Shown piece after piece: positions 32,909 to 44,607 of a DNA stretch of 64,000 bases. The stretch's first letter is position 1; each line of letters starts with the position of its first letter. Both the position numbers and the translations under genes were made by a program. The notes below the pieces were generated by a model that was not told the origin of the DNA, did not search any database, and saw only the letters and a list, made by a program, of their open reading frames with translations. Source of the DNA: Anastrepha obliqua (taxonomy: Eukaryota; Arthropoda; Insecta; Diptera; Tephritidae); NCBI RefSeq assembly GCF_027943255.1, contig NC_072893.1, positions 83,211,784 to 83,275,783 of the forward strand, written 5' to 3'.

Positions 32909-33980
32909 TTGGGTATGGGAATAAATTTCCGCCCTCGTAAAAGAGGTGTCGCTTCTGATACTATTTTTGTGTTCGCTCTAGTAATGGTGATTTGAAGGTG
33001 TATATGTACGGTCGCGACCGCAGTAGTTGGCATTTGTTTGAAGCGTAAAAGTTATTTTTTATCTGACATCTAAAATGTCTACGTTCGTTCCGAAAAAACA
33101 GCATTTGCGGGAAATCATGATTCACTATTACCTTTTAAAGAAAGGTACAGCTCAAACGCTCCATCAAATACAACTTATAAAGAGTGGTTTCGACGGATGT
33201 TGACAGATCAACCGTCGCTAAACGTTTGCACGCGATGGGAATGGCCCTGAATGTATACAGGCACGTAACTGGGTGCCACATCAATTGAAGGAGAGGGATA
33301 TCGAGAGATGTTTGGTGACGTGTGAGATACTTCTTGAACGACAGAAAAAAAAAGGTTTTCTGCAGCACATCGTCATGGTGATGAAAAGTGGGTCTATTAT
33401 GATAACCCCAAGGGTCGAAAATGTTGGAGCCTGCCATGTGAACCAGGTCGACAGCGAACAAAAATATTCGTGCTTCTGGTGTTGTGCCATCTGAAAACAT
33501 CACTGGCGATCAATACCGACTGCAGCTACTGCGTTTAAATCAAGCTCTCAAAGAAAAGCGATCGGAATGGGACGGTAGACATGACAAACTGATTTTGCTG
33601 CATGACAACGTCAGGCCACATGTTGCTAAATCGGTCCAGAAATACTTAGAGGGACTGAAGTGGGAAATACTGCCCCACCCGCCGTATTTCCCAGACATTG
33701 CACCTTCGGATTACCATCTGTTCCGATCAATGAAGGCAGCTCTTATTGGAGAGCGGTTCACGTCTTACGAGAGGAGAGAGCATCACAAACTGGCCCAATG
33801 AATGCATCAAGTCAAAAGAACTCAAATTTTTCGTCAGAGGAATCCGTATGCTGCCTGAGAGATGGAGTAAAGTTGTAGTTTCCAATGGCACATACTTCAC
33901 ATAATATCATGTAGTATTTAATAGTTTAAACAATTCGTAATTTTCGCTAAGAGAGGATGGAAACTTATTCCCATACCCAA
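32909..33980 (+). mobile_element. Mariner element, complete termini but internally deleted, 1,072 bp
   Basis: The left end TTGGGTATGGGAATAAATTT and the reverse complement of the right end TTGGGTATGGGAATAAGTTT match at 19 of 20 positions, and TA flanks both sides (32,907-32,908; 33,981-33,982). The transposase starts at 33,074 with MSTFVPKKQH, resembling the 16,489 element. Around 33,180-33,200 sequence from EWFRR jumps to DQPSLNV-like sequence just before the second helix-turn-helix, a deletion of roughly 150 bases. Around 33,480-33,490 ASGVV is joined to PSENITGDQYRLQLL, losing the CIWWDQ stretch. The second and third catalytic aspartates (LLHDNVRPH, IAPSDYHLF) remain. Frameshifts occur near 33,170 and 33,380. 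Confidence 0.88.
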
Positions 33981-33982
33981 TA

Positions 33983-35939
33983 AATTATTATTTTTTATTA
34001 AAAAAAATTATTTGTTGTTGAAACTTCTAGGGAAAACTTTATTTTTTGGCAGGTGTTTATTTGGTAGCATAAAATAAGCGTAGGAAAAAAGTTTTTGTAC
34101 TTAAAATTATTTATTCCTTTTTTAGAAAAAAATTTTTAGAAAAAAGCTAAAAATTAAAATTTTTATGGAAGAGAATATTTTTTGTTGATTTTTTACAGAG
34201 CTTTCTATATCAATTAATTTCTTAATATGTGCATGCCTACAAATAAATTAATTCTCGGAAAAATTTAAGACTTTTTCCAATTTCACTTGGCATGGAATCG
34301 GTCAACTGTAGATTTACCAAGTTAGCTTCTGTACTATGTCGAAGTTCGACTTAGCCTATCGAAGAACCCTTACGATTGAAAGTTATAAGAAGTAAATTAT
34401 TTTATTATATTAATTATAACCACACCTCGCAGGTACCCCAAATATCCATTAATATGTTTTGGAACTTTTCGAAATATTTATTTATTATGCCTATTTTTGA
34501 AGTTTTTATGAGCAGAAATAGAAGTACGGCGAAAGAGCCACTTTAAAATATTTTTATACACATTTTCTGGTGGCATCAGCTTATCAATAAAATATTACCT
34601 ACGCGGTATCGAATGGCATTGTAGTTATGATGGCATATCCAATCTGGCGACAACAATATTCAATACACTACGGTGAACAAAAGCAAAGGTGGCAAAAGTA
34701 CTGTTACATACTAAATTACAAAAATAAAAATCGCCGCGATGCATTCATAAATTCTGTAAAACAGCAAAAGTGTCAACGCCAAAAACAACAATGACGCCAA
34801 CACAACAATGCGCATTAGCTACTTAGGATGTTGGTTACAAGCGAAAGCTACAAGCATGCAACAAACAGCAGCTCAACCATTTCCGCAATTCTGATCGCCA
34901 CAAAAAATACAGTTAATATATTGCTATGAAAGAGGAAAAAGTATTATATATGAAGTACATATAGCCAGCCACCTGGCGACACCCAACAGCAGAAAGGACA
35001 ATATTTTCACTTCCACATACATACCTACATACGAGTATAAAGCATATTCTAGGCAATGTGCAACATGAGATGAGGCAGCTTGCAATGCAGAAAAAAAAAA
35101 CGTTTAATATCTTATGAAACGCTGGAAAAGTACGATTTTTGGTGGAAGCTGCTTGGCTTTAATGCACTCAAGGGATAGCCAACTTTCGACAGCAAAGCCT
35201 CGAAGTGGTGCCACTAACGCTAAGCTAGTGGCGTTGTCATGAGAACTATGGCTGCACAAATTTGGCATTCGCAGTTAACACCGGACGGGCAGCAGAGAAC
35301 CTACTCGACAACTGCGAGATCTACAAGCAACACACTGCTTGGCCATTTGGTGGCACGAGATTTTGAAAATGTGATAACGGTGTGGTACGAATACCTAGCA
35401 GCGCCGTATTTCTTCTGCGAGTATTTACCAGCCTTGGGTTATGAAAATCGTGTGTGAAGGTCTTACGCGAGCTTTAAGGTTTTCCTGCTGGTAAATGTTT
35501 GCTACTTATGGTTTTGGTTTTGTTGTATTTTTTGTTTTAGGTTCTTTTTTTTTTTGACACTCTGTTCAATGGCCGGAACTCATGCGCAGTAGCAGTAAAT
35601 TTTGCTGTTGAATAGAACAACAAAAACAAAGCAGCGAAAAAAATGCAGAAAAATAGCAATACCAAAGGTTCGCCACATCGGTACCAAACTGCCATTGCCG
35701 CCCAATAGTTGTGGCCACCAAAAAGTCGTGGCAGTTGTGTGCCCAAATGCAATCCGATGCCGATTTGGTGACCTTAGCAAAACCAGCTGCAAAAAAAGAA
35801 ACTGAAACAAGCGCAAAAGGCATGCGGAAAAATAACCACAACAAATGAGTAGCAACGACAGCAACCATTCGCGCAACATGCCACTTGCCACTAATGCCAC
35901 AAGTGTGATTTAACATGTTCGCTGCCACAAAAGCTGTTC
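33983..35939. other. No gene recognised; AT-rich DNA then unique-looking island
   Basis: From 33,983 to 34,620 the DNA is low-complexity and AT-rich. From 34,620 to 35,940 it is balanced and rich in CAAC/AGCAGC words, consistent with single-copy host DNA near a gene. Overlapping minus frames at 35,537-35,928 have hydrophobic and cysteine runs but no domain, and are probably chance. Confidence 0.35.
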
Positions 35940-36140
35940 ACCGCGTCGATTAACACTTTTTTAACAGCTTCGATGCAGTGATCAGCGATTCAAAGCGCAG
36001 CGCGATGCTGTTGCAACACTTAAAGTGAAGTGCAGCAGTACGCTCGATTACTCGCATCGCATTAGAAGTGCTTAAAAGAAATTTAATTGGCCAATGCCAA
36101 AAGGCATTTAATGCTAGAGCAAGAAATAAAAAAAGGATCG
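35940..36140 (+). other. Candidate non-coding first exon ending at a splice donor (tentative)
   Basis: At 36,141 the sequence is GATCG|GTAAGTACC, a strong fit to the insect 5' splice-site consensus. The preceding 200 bases are unlike the AT-rich flanks: balanced composition, no transposon match, GCAGCAGT/GAAGTG-type words common in fly 5' leaders, and no long reading frame. If real, this would be an untranslated exon of a gene whose coding part lies outside the window, and the hAT-like insertion at 36,156 would lie 15 bases inside its first intron. No TATA box or downstream exon was identified, so this is inference. Confidence 0.22.
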
Positions 36141-36454
36141 GTAAGTACCTGCAAATAGGGATGTGTCGATATATTATTTGTACCGATACTACTAATTAGT
36201 ACTTTGGGAAACTCAATCGAAATGCAAATTAGCTATTGCGTACTTGTACTCAGCTTGCACGTATGTACTATGTAAATTGAGTACTTCCAATTGAGTACTA
36301 ATTGAGTGACTTGACTGATTTGTCGCTTGGTTAAATGAAGATTTCATGGCTTATACTACCGATCCGATCCATTCGTTTTATTCCAATCGAACTGAAAGAG
36401 TGCAGCTCTGTTTCTTGCTTTTTTGCACGCAAATTATTTCAATTCCTTTTGTGG

Positions 36455-36550
36455 TAAACATTCCCCATACAGGTATGGAGTGACAGTCCTTGGTCGGATA
36501 TAAATCCGGGTCGTTCCGGTAAGGTAGAACTGCCTGTCGTGGAAACGCCA
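36455..36550 (+). repeat. Tephritid-type interspersed repeat, copy 1 (partial)
   Basis: The stretch reads AAACATTCCCCATAC, GGAGTGACAGTCCTTGG and ATAAATCCGGGTCGTTCCGG, then a TCGTGG end. From memory this word order is a common interspersed repeat in tephritid genomes. Copy 2 lies at 38,006-38,135 in the same orientation. It is non-coding. Confidence 0.6.
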
Positions 36551-38005
36551 CTTCATTTCTCTGATTCTTTGTCATCCTATACTGACCATTATGTGCCTTT
36601 AAAAACAAAGTTAGTTGAATCGAGGATAACACCCAATTATTTGTTTATAATATCATTCCTAGTCTCATTAATTGGCCGGAGCTACTTGAGCGTATAAACT
36701 TCAATATTCCGCAACAAACACTACGCATTCAGTATCCTTTTCATTTCAAGCTAATTAAAGCTGACTATAATCTTTTTGACCCTATTCTGATGCTGATGGT
36801 TATTCGAATTCAATAGAATATTCAGCAGTCTTGACTTAGATTTGGTCTCCCAGGTCTAGTTTTGGCTCAACGCTTCAATCTTTATACTCTCAATCATACA
36901 TTCTTAGTAAAGAAAACTGTTTTTAAATTGGCTGTAAGTTTTATATAGTCATAAACTCAATAAACGTCATGAAATAAAAATTTACTGTACTGAATTTCAT
37001 AAGTAATATATGAGAATTGAAGAGCGACTACAATTTTTCATCTTTTCATCATCCCGAATAAGGGGAATCGGGCATCTCCTTCAGCAACTTCTAAGCTAAA
37101 GCATCAGCATCATTGAGGCTGTGAAATTAAGCCTCTGGGAAGAGATGTATTCATATTTAGTGACAATCAAGCTTGAATAAAAGCTCCGGTTCCATTCGCG
37201 TTCAATTCTAAACATACACTGGATTGTCGCTGATTTTTTTTATTTTGTACTAAAATTTCGAGACCCCTAATTCCACTTAATTGACCCCATAAGGACTACC
37301 TACACTTTGAGAAGACCTGCTCCAAATAACTTCATGTACCAGCCAGCCGCAGCGATCACATGCCCAAACTTATATGAAATGTCAATAATCGTGTCAAATA
37401 AAACTAATTCCAAGAATGTTGAAAATATTTATTTGAATTTTATTTTCTTTTCAGCTTCTGCGCAATTAAAAGCAAAAATATATTGGTATATTTTTAACTA
37501 TCTTTAGACAAGATGGTTAAAGACGATGCCAAAGCGCAGCCAGCTTGTCGCATATTGAAGTAAGTGGGTTCAAAATTGGACCAGAATCGAAGACTTGAGG
37601 TAGAAGATTATATGAAGACAATCATCAGAGTGCTTAAAAGACACCATTTAATAAGAACATGCGGAATGAGTCCTTTTTTGCAGCAGAGGTTACCAGAACG
37701 ATGGAGAGGGAAATGAAGTCCTTATGTACTTTTATTCTATAACTCTACAAAAGCATAATTCAGCATCAGTCAGTAAGTTTTTTAGATTTTTTAGATTTTA
37801 ATTAAGTACCCCTTCTCCAAGAACAATGAATGGCTTAGTAATTGCGGTTTCTAAGATTAGCTGTGTTATCACAATGACCTAAAATATGTAAATGTTTTGA
37901 TCAGTAATAATTCGCTACTGTTTCCGTAACGAGCATGACGAAATAATCAAGCGCTTTGGCTAAGTAAATGTAAATCTTATTTGTGGTGGTATCAGTTAGT
38001 TACCG

Positions 38006-38135
38006 GTTGTTGTTGTTGTAGTAGCGTCATACATGTACGGGGAATGCTGCTGGAGTCACAGTCATTGGCAACATATAAATCCGGGTCGCTCAGATAACGC
38101 AGAACCGTAGAACTAACTGTGGTGGGAACGAGTTG
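38006..38135 (+). repeat. Tephritid-type interspersed repeat, copy 2
   Basis: It starts with a GTTGTTGTTGTAGTAGC run, then CGGGGAATGCTGCTGGAGT, CAGTCATTGGCAACATATAA, ATCCGGGTCGCTC and a TGTGGTGGGAACG end. It shares the AAATCCGGGTCG core and the spacing with the copy at 36,455-36,550. It is more complete at the 5' side. Confidence 0.62.
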
Positions 38136-38919
38136 GTAGCTTCGCAGTATTTTGCACTGATTTTCCAGTTCTTCCCTCTATATATTTGAATATAACTCCA
38201 AAAGTGATGGGAATCTCATTATCAAACTTCCAGGAATTACTGAACATTCTCTCAGCTGTTAGTGTAAAGAATTAGAATACAATCTGGAAAAATCTTGAAA
38301 ATTTCTTTTCAAAAAGGATTTAAAAAAATCCGCTGAATATTTTTAACAGAAATATAAAAAACTGTTCCAAATATTAAAAAAAGGTATTTAGCACAAAAAA
38401 AAAGGTTTAAAAAATCAAAAACATTAAATAATTGAAGATATTTCGCATTAACCCTCTATTGAAAACAAACCAATTTTACGATAATATCGAAAATATACGA
38501 CTCACTTGGCTTGGAATCGCTCATAGGTATATAGCTTTGTTAGGGTTTTTCTTTTATGTAATATATGTGAAAAAACAAAATAGATATTAATGAATAATAA
38601 CAATACTCATAAATCTGTCTGCAAGTATGTAAATTTATAGATGTATTGACTTATGGTCAGTCCTAGATAACTACTCGCAGCTTTAATTAAGTCATATATT
38701 ATATTTTTACTAATAATTCTTTCTATTTTTTGACATTGTTGCTCATGACACAAAAGTGACGAAACATTTTCTCATGAAAGCCCATTTCCCGGACCAAGAA
38801 TTTTTATCGATATGCATTCGATAAAAATATCGATGCTACAAATATTTGGTGTCAAGTTAAAAATATCGAGTTCCTACCTGCATTTACTTGTCTTACATCG
38901 TCACATCCCTACCTGCGCA

Positions 38920-39897
38920 TACTTGCAGCCTTGGTAAACAAGCTTTGTCTTAATATGCCACATTTCCACTTTAAAAACTCTAGCAGTACTACTGCTGCGT
39001 TTGCTTAGCTCATCTGATTAGTTGCGTTTTTGCCGTGCTTGTGTTGCACATTCGCTGCCTTGGACGGTTAGGCAATAAAACTAAAAAGTGTTGCACAATT
39101 AGCTGCAACAGCTGCTGCTACTATATGCACAATGCGCATGCTGCAGCTATTCCTTGCCTTGCGCTGGTCCACTCATATCGTAAAATTACATCTTTATTTT
39201 GTTGCGATGCTTGCTGTTCAAAGCAGCAGTAAATTAATGTAGTAAGTATGTATGTATGTGTAGAGTGGCATGTACGAGTATATTGTTGTTGTGCTGCTCG
39301 CTGCTATTAACATTGAGGGCATTACTCTGCTGAAATGAGGCTCATTTGTGGTACTTTGCAGTGAAAGTGGTAAAAAATGTGTGAACATTGCGCTTGGTGG
39401 CATGTGCAATTGCAGCGTGTTGCAAGTAATTAAATGTACTGTGTTGAAAAAAAAAATCTACAGAAATTTGGGGAGTTATGGTTTTGAAGCCTAGCGGAGG
39501 GGCCCTTGGAATGCTAACTACCTTTTAATACAGCCTTTAAAAGCAACTCAACCTTAAAAAAATGGCAAAGAACGCACAGGGGATTTTTTAACAAATTTTG
39601 TTTAAAAACGGCTACAGGATCTAATTGTTGACCAATTTTAATAATTTTCAACTTAAAATGCATGTGTATGATTTTGGAAGAGACTGTTCAGACCCGAAAT
39701 TCAATTTTTTTTTTCATTAAGTTAAAACACACGCTTGAATAGGGGTATCTTTGTGAAAAATTCTGAAAAACGTTATATATAAAAAATTGGTTTGGCATGC
39801 TTTTATTTTAGTTCTAATGAATGATAATATGTCCCGGCAAGTACGCAAATATATAAAAGTCAAACAAGGAATAATTGGCGAAAAATGAAAAAAAGTA
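38920..39897. other. No gene recognised
   Basis: From 38,920 to 39,420 the sequence is balanced, GCTGCT/GCAACA-rich and unique-looking, possibly continuing the host island broken at 36,155. From 39,420 on it is AT-rich. A TATG microsatellite lies near 39,245-39,260. Confidence 0.35.
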
Positions 39898-40085
39898 ACT
39901 GATTTATACGTTTTTTGGGTTGCCAAATCCGAATTCGATATAAGTTTATCTTTGCGGGGTTAAATTGAAGGTCAGTTGAAGGTCAGACACAGAATATTCA
40001 TCGAAAACATTTAAAAAAAAATACTGATTTATACGTTTTTGGGATTGCTGAGTCCGAGTTCGCTGTCTATTTGTTTTTGCGGGGT
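39898..40085. repeat. Two-copy direct repeat, period 126 bp
   Basis: The block ACTGATTTATACGTTTTTTG, followed by GG(G/A)TTGC, then TCCGA(A/G)TTCG and TTTGCGGGGT, occurs at 39,898-39,960 and again at 40,024-40,085. The copies differ by several substitutions. It may be a short stretch of satellite-like DNA or part of an unidentified element. Confidence 0.65.
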
Positions 40086-41269
40086 ACCATGGAGTTGCAG
40101 TAGTTGAACATTTCGGAGTAATTTTCACAGAAGAAGCGCAGGAGTCACGAAATAAAGATTTGAAAAAGTTTCGGGAATTTCGTAAATGCAGCAAAAAATA
40201 TGGCCTTAAAAACACATTGTTGATTTCCTCTGATCCATATCTGGCTACTTTAAGACAAACATTCCATAAAAAAATATCCTAAAAAAAATATACTAATACG
40301 AGTATACATTTTTTATATATGCATAACCTAATTTACAAATTGTATAAATATATATAAATTATATCTTTCACTTTAAATTACATTTTTATGTTTGTAAGGC
40401 GCATTCTTTTTCAAGCAAAATAATTTTGAAACACTGTTTTGCTATTAATTAGGATACTACAAGTAAGGAAATTAGGTCCCTAAATACATATTTTTATTCT
40501 GCAGCTCCGCCGGTGCACCTTAGTCTTAGTGACATTGAAGAATATTTGGCTTTTTCTCTTTTTTATCTGCACTTTTTAATGCTGTAACACGCAACTTACC
40601 ATACTTAAGAAATGTCAAAAAAACTATATTATATGGCAGATACGTGTGGTTTTTATTCAATTTCAACTCAAAGGCTTAAACAAATATAGCATGATTCAGT
40701 AATAAAATATTTGCTCAGTAAGCAGCTTTTTCGTCCCCTTTAGATAAATCGACTCCTTTAGCAAGACACTGGTTTGCTAATTCTGTAAGATTTTAGTAAA
40801 AGTGTTTTCAAAAGAGTGTCAGTACGGTAAGAATAAATCCTGACTGGCCGCTTAAATCAGGATAACTAGAGCATTTTTTCGGCCAATGCGCACGAAAGAT
40901 GGACATTTTGACACCCCAAACTAGATGCCTTTCAAACATAAGTTGCGGAAGTACTTACCAGGTGGCTTTAAAAATATGTAAGTTGCCAACAAGAGTTCAT
41001 TAACAATATGTAGACAATCAATTCGCATTTTACAAAGAGGCGGAACTTAACAATAAGCTAAAATAGGGAGAAGCGTTAGATAGTGTCCAGGAGCACCCGA
41101 TGGAATACATTGCAGACTTGTTTATAAGAAAACTGGAATTCGCGGAACATATTCCAATGAGCGTACTTTCATATAAGTGGATGAAGTATACAGAGCACGT
41201 GAATGCCAGCGCCGACGCTGTTTTTTGTTGTTTTTGGTTTTAATCCCTAAATTCTTTTATCAAAGAATT
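40086..41269. other. No gene recognised; weak gag-like words near 41,090-41,200
   Basis: AT-rich up to 40,860. Near 41,085-41,205 the plus strand reads EHPMEYIADLFIRKLEFAEH and VLSYKWMKYTEHV, which is faintly like a retroelement gag helix region, but there is no zinc knuckle and no neighbouring retroelement of that kind. I do not assign it. Confidence 0.3.
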
Positions 41270-41960
41270 CGTTGGAAAGACTAAGCACACGGCAGCGATG
41301 AATGTCATGCTGCATCTATTACCGATTGAGGCCCATAGCAAACAACTGACTTTACTTTACAGTAAACCTGCTCTTGGTACCGTGTTACAGTGACAGAGAA
41401 GGTAACTGCTAACTAGATTGAGTACCAAATTACCGATCCAACCAGATAAAGCGAACAACTAACTTTGAAGCTTCTAATAGACAAACACACAATCAAATCT
41501 GCGTGCAATGAACTCAGTCCCTGAACTGTGCAACAAGTAGGATGATGTGGCCAGAATAGAACATGGACCGCACAAATCGACAGTTAAAACTGAACAGGAA
41601 GGGCGTGAGAAATCTTCCTAAGGATCTAACAGGGCATTGCCTTATAGGCAGACATGCAAGCAGACTGGGAGACTATAACAGTCCCTATAACGACTACTGC
41701 AGAAGCTGTAACGACATTGAAGAAGAAGAGGCTATATAACACTTTTTATGGGGTGCATGGCTCTGGTTTGAATATTCTAGGAAACAGTTTTTTGACTAAC
41801 TTGGCAGAAGTAGCCGATTTAAAACTAACGAGAATTGTTAGATTTTGTACATTTAAGCCACAGGTTGGTTCAATGAGGACAATGTAGAGTGAGGAGAGAG
41901 GACAGCCTTGGTGGTATTACAATAGGCCAACAGCAGGCCCAGGTGAGTTAATTGGTAACC
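41270..41960 (+). mobile_element. RNase H-type LINE remnant: post-RT linker and C-terminal zinc block
   Basis: Near 41,285-41,360 the plus strand reads TAAMNVMLHLLPIEAHSKQL, matching the region after the RT thumb. After a gap where RNase H should be, 41,560-41,730 reads KGVRNLPKDLTGHCLIGRHA and DYCRSCNDIEEEEAI, the cysteine/histidine block near the end of I/LOA-like LINE proteins, then a degraded HFLWGAWLW. Frameshifts and stops are frequent. RNase H appears to have been deleted. Confidence 0.62.
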
Positions 41961-42849
41961 ACTATGCCCACCTACCTAAACCAATAGGCATCTGCTATTC
42001 ACCGTTTATATTCTGATCAGGCGTTTTATCAACCATTGAGAACAGTGCTGTTAGAGTTACCAAAGCTGACAATACGAATAGTCACCCTGGTGTTTTCCGG
42101 TATGACAAGTAAATTAATAACATAGTATTTTTTACATGCACGATATGCATAAATGTATAAGTATGTGTGTGTATATTTCTACGCAAGCATATTGTGCACA
42201 GTAAACCAAGAGAAATCTAATCAACAGCGCAATAGAAACAACAAAAGCAGTGTTTTTATTGCGGCCTACAAAACTAGAGTAGTTTGAACAAAATTGTATT
42301 TTCCTAACGAAAACAGCAAAATCGGCTGTTTGTTTTGGATGGTCGTGCAGCGTATATGGTGTTAAAATTAGGAAATTTCCGATGCAGAGCCGAAAAATAA
42401 AAAAATAGTAATAAAATGTGTTTTACTACAAAGGCAACGACTTTGTGAAAATACACAATGCAAGCACAAACAATGCACATGCACCGTGCAACAGCAAAAA
42501 TTATCCAGAAAAAATTGTGAAATTATTAGTAAATTTATAACGCTATTTTCTCACCAATTCAATTTTTAAAGGACTTAAGAACTCCCCATATGATGTTTAC
42601 ATGGACATCAGGCGAAAGAGGATGTATTAAAAAATATAAAATATGATATTTCGTTTACTTTTCGCTAGGGCAAATATTCTTTTCGGTTTTTTTTATTTGC
42701 TTCCACAAATATTACACCTGTCGCGAAACAATAAGTAATTTTTTTGGTAAGAAAAACATGGCAGAAAAAGTGAAATCGAAGGGTCTTTCGCCATAACATA
42801 ATTTAACAAAATAAACAACACGTTAACAAAGAAAAGCAAAGCACAATTT
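41961..42849. other. No gene recognised
   Basis: Non-coding; 42,120-42,540 is balanced and unique-looking, the rest AT-rich. Confidence 0.3.
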
Positions 42850-43175
42850 TACGGCCGCCGCCGAACGGGTTGGTGCTTCAGTATCATTCGAAGTTCAGAG
42901 AAAACGTAGGTTCAACGCTTGGTGTAACACCAAAATGAAGAAAAACATTTTTCTAATAGCGGTCCCCCTCGGCAGGCAATAGCGAATCTCCGAGTCCATT
43001 TATGCCATGAAAAAGCTCCTCATAAAAATATCTGCCGTTCGGATTCGGCTTGAAAGTGTAGGTCCCTCCATTTGTGGAATAACATCAAAATGCACACCAC
43101 AAATAGGAGGAGGAGCTCAGCCAACCATCCAGAAGGGGTGTACATGCCAATTGTATATTTATATATATATTAACC
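42850..43175 (+). repeat. Tephritid-type interspersed repeat ending in a TA-rich tail
   Basis: Recognisable words in order are CCTCGGCAGGCAAT, GCCATGAAAAAGCTCCTCAT, AAAAATATCTGCCGTTCGG, GTAGGTCCCTCCATTTGTGG, AATAGGAGGAGGAGCTC and GTGTACATGCCAATTGTATA, followed by (TA)n. From memory this is one of the commonest interspersed repeats of tephritid flies; its structure suggests the 3' part of a non-LTR element or a SINE. The same tail end occurs at 61,727-61,754. Confidence 0.7.
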
Positions 43176-43179
43176 AGGA

Positions 43180-43620
43180 TCTATTTGTGCCTTCCTCTTA
43201 AGCCGTCATAGGATTTTTGTGCGTCAGTAGCCCACTTATGTGTCTTCTGCTTGCATCTTTTATTCCCTCATCAATTGTATCGATCTCAAGATCGTGATGA
43301 ATGCCAGCATTAGTCATATGTTGACTTCAGTGCTTGGTCTAAAGTATTTTAGATTGCACTCGTTGCAGTATACTTAAATTTAATTTGGAAGCAGTGCCCC
43401 AAACTTCTATCCCATATTTCCTAATTGATGCAATTGTCATTTTATACATAAGGACTGTATCATTCAATGATAATGTAGACTAAGGTCCGAGCAGCCAGTG
43501 CAGATTTCGAAAGCTATTTCTTATTTCAGTTCGCTTTTTCTTTATGTGTTCCTGCCAGTTCAATCTGGATCTGAGGGCTATACTCCTATATTTAACTTTG
43601 TCAAAACATGCCATTTATTC
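43180..43620 (-). mobile_element. Jockey-type LINE, RT thumb to C-terminus
   Basis: The minus strand reads, with few breaks, YRSIALRSRLNWQEHIKKKR, IRNSFRNLHWLLGP, LYKMTIASIRKYGIEVWGTA-like sequence, LNLSILQRVQSKILQ, TNAGIHHDLEIDTIDEGIK and HISGLLTHKNP. This is the C-terminal third of a Jockey-clade RT polyprotein, whose tail normally includes IW-YGIQLWG and the NAPWY region (here corrupted). The active-site region is absent. Confidence 0.76.
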
Positions 43621-44549
43621 ATTTATTAAGTTATTTATTTCAATAGTACAGAGTAAGACTAAGGTCTTTTAACAGTACTTCAACATTAATATATTCTCGT
43701 ACAACTAGAATGATTTTAACATGAAAGTCTTTTAGTTCATCATTGACAATTAAAACTAATATATAGCTTAATTATAAAAAAAAATAAGGCTTTGGTAGTA
43801 GGAAATAAAAGAAAGATTTAGAAAAAAAGTAGTAATTAGAGAATATAGAGGAAAATTTTATGCAATAATTCAATGCAATCAAACACTTTTAAAGTAATTA
43901 TAGACATGTGCCCTGTAGTTCAATCTGTGAAGTCCAGTCTTCATTGTTATAAAAATTCGATAAATTTTCATAAAATTTTGAAAATTTTTAATCAGAGCAA
44001 AAAAAAAATTAAATTTTGATATGCATATTTTAAACACATTAAATGTTAGTATAATCAAGAGCAACTTTGAAATGATTCAAAATACTCGTTGATGTTTGAG
44101 AGTTTTCATCATTGTACATTTTCTTCGTATACAAAAACAAACAAAAAATTTCGTGGATTTGTTATATGAAGAAAATACGTAACACCGTCTAGGAAAAAAA
44201 GCTATTAAAAATCCACTGCAAACTTGGACTTTATTGCATTAAAATTGAATGATCTAGAAAATAGTACCCAAATGTTTTTTTTATTCTGATTGATGAAAAT
44301 CTGTCCAATTTTTAAGAAAAATTTATAAAGTTTAAAGTTTGGGTTAATAGGTGTTTTGTTAGACAGTTGACCATATTTTTATAATAAAAGTAATGAACAT
44401 TAAAAAGAAAGCAAAATGATTAAAATTGTCAGGTGCTGTATTTTTTCCGTGGACTGTTTGTATTGATACCAAGCTCAACTTAATGCTTCTTGCTGATTTA
44501 TAAAAATATAGAAAAATAGTTGAAATTTCCTCCTATGAAATAAAGTACC

Positions 44550-44607
44550 CACAATATAACTAAAATAAATTTATACTGATACACAATATAACTAAAATAA
44601 ATTAATA
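44550..44607. repeat. 26-bp direct duplication, 32-bp period
   Basis: CACAATATAACTAAAATAAA occurs at 44,550-44,569 and 44,582-44,601, each followed by a similar TTTATAC or TTAATAC. The copies are nearly identical, so the duplication is recent. Confidence 0.85.

Larger units (their letters stand above)
36156..38911. mobile_element. hAT-like insertion defined by inverted ends and 8-bp flanks, 2,756 bp, interior unrecognised
   Basis: The left end TAGGGATGTGTCGATATA and the reverse complement of the right end TAGGGATGTGACGATGTA match at about 16 of 18 bases. The 8-bp flanks are CCTGCAAA (36,148-36,155) and CCTGCGCA (38,912-38,919), 6 of 8 identical, the length expected for hAT target duplications. 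Three AATTGAGT(A/G) words near the left end (36,275-36,310) resemble subterminal transposase-binding repeats of hAT elements. The interior has no transposase that I can read. It contains two copies of a separate interspersed repeat (36,455 and 38,006), so either it has been invaded or it is a composite non-autonomous element. Confidence 0.66.

Noticed and set aside
35537..35928. Hydrophobic, cysteine-rich minus-strand frames that look like membrane segments
   Set aside because: Three overlapping frames of similar look arise from GCAACA/TTGTTG-type words; no consistent start, signal peptide or family resemblance.
40860..41220. Gag-like helical words before the LINE remnant at 41,270
   Set aside because: No zinc knuckle, protease or integrase nearby and the match is only by general flavour; kept as unassigned.
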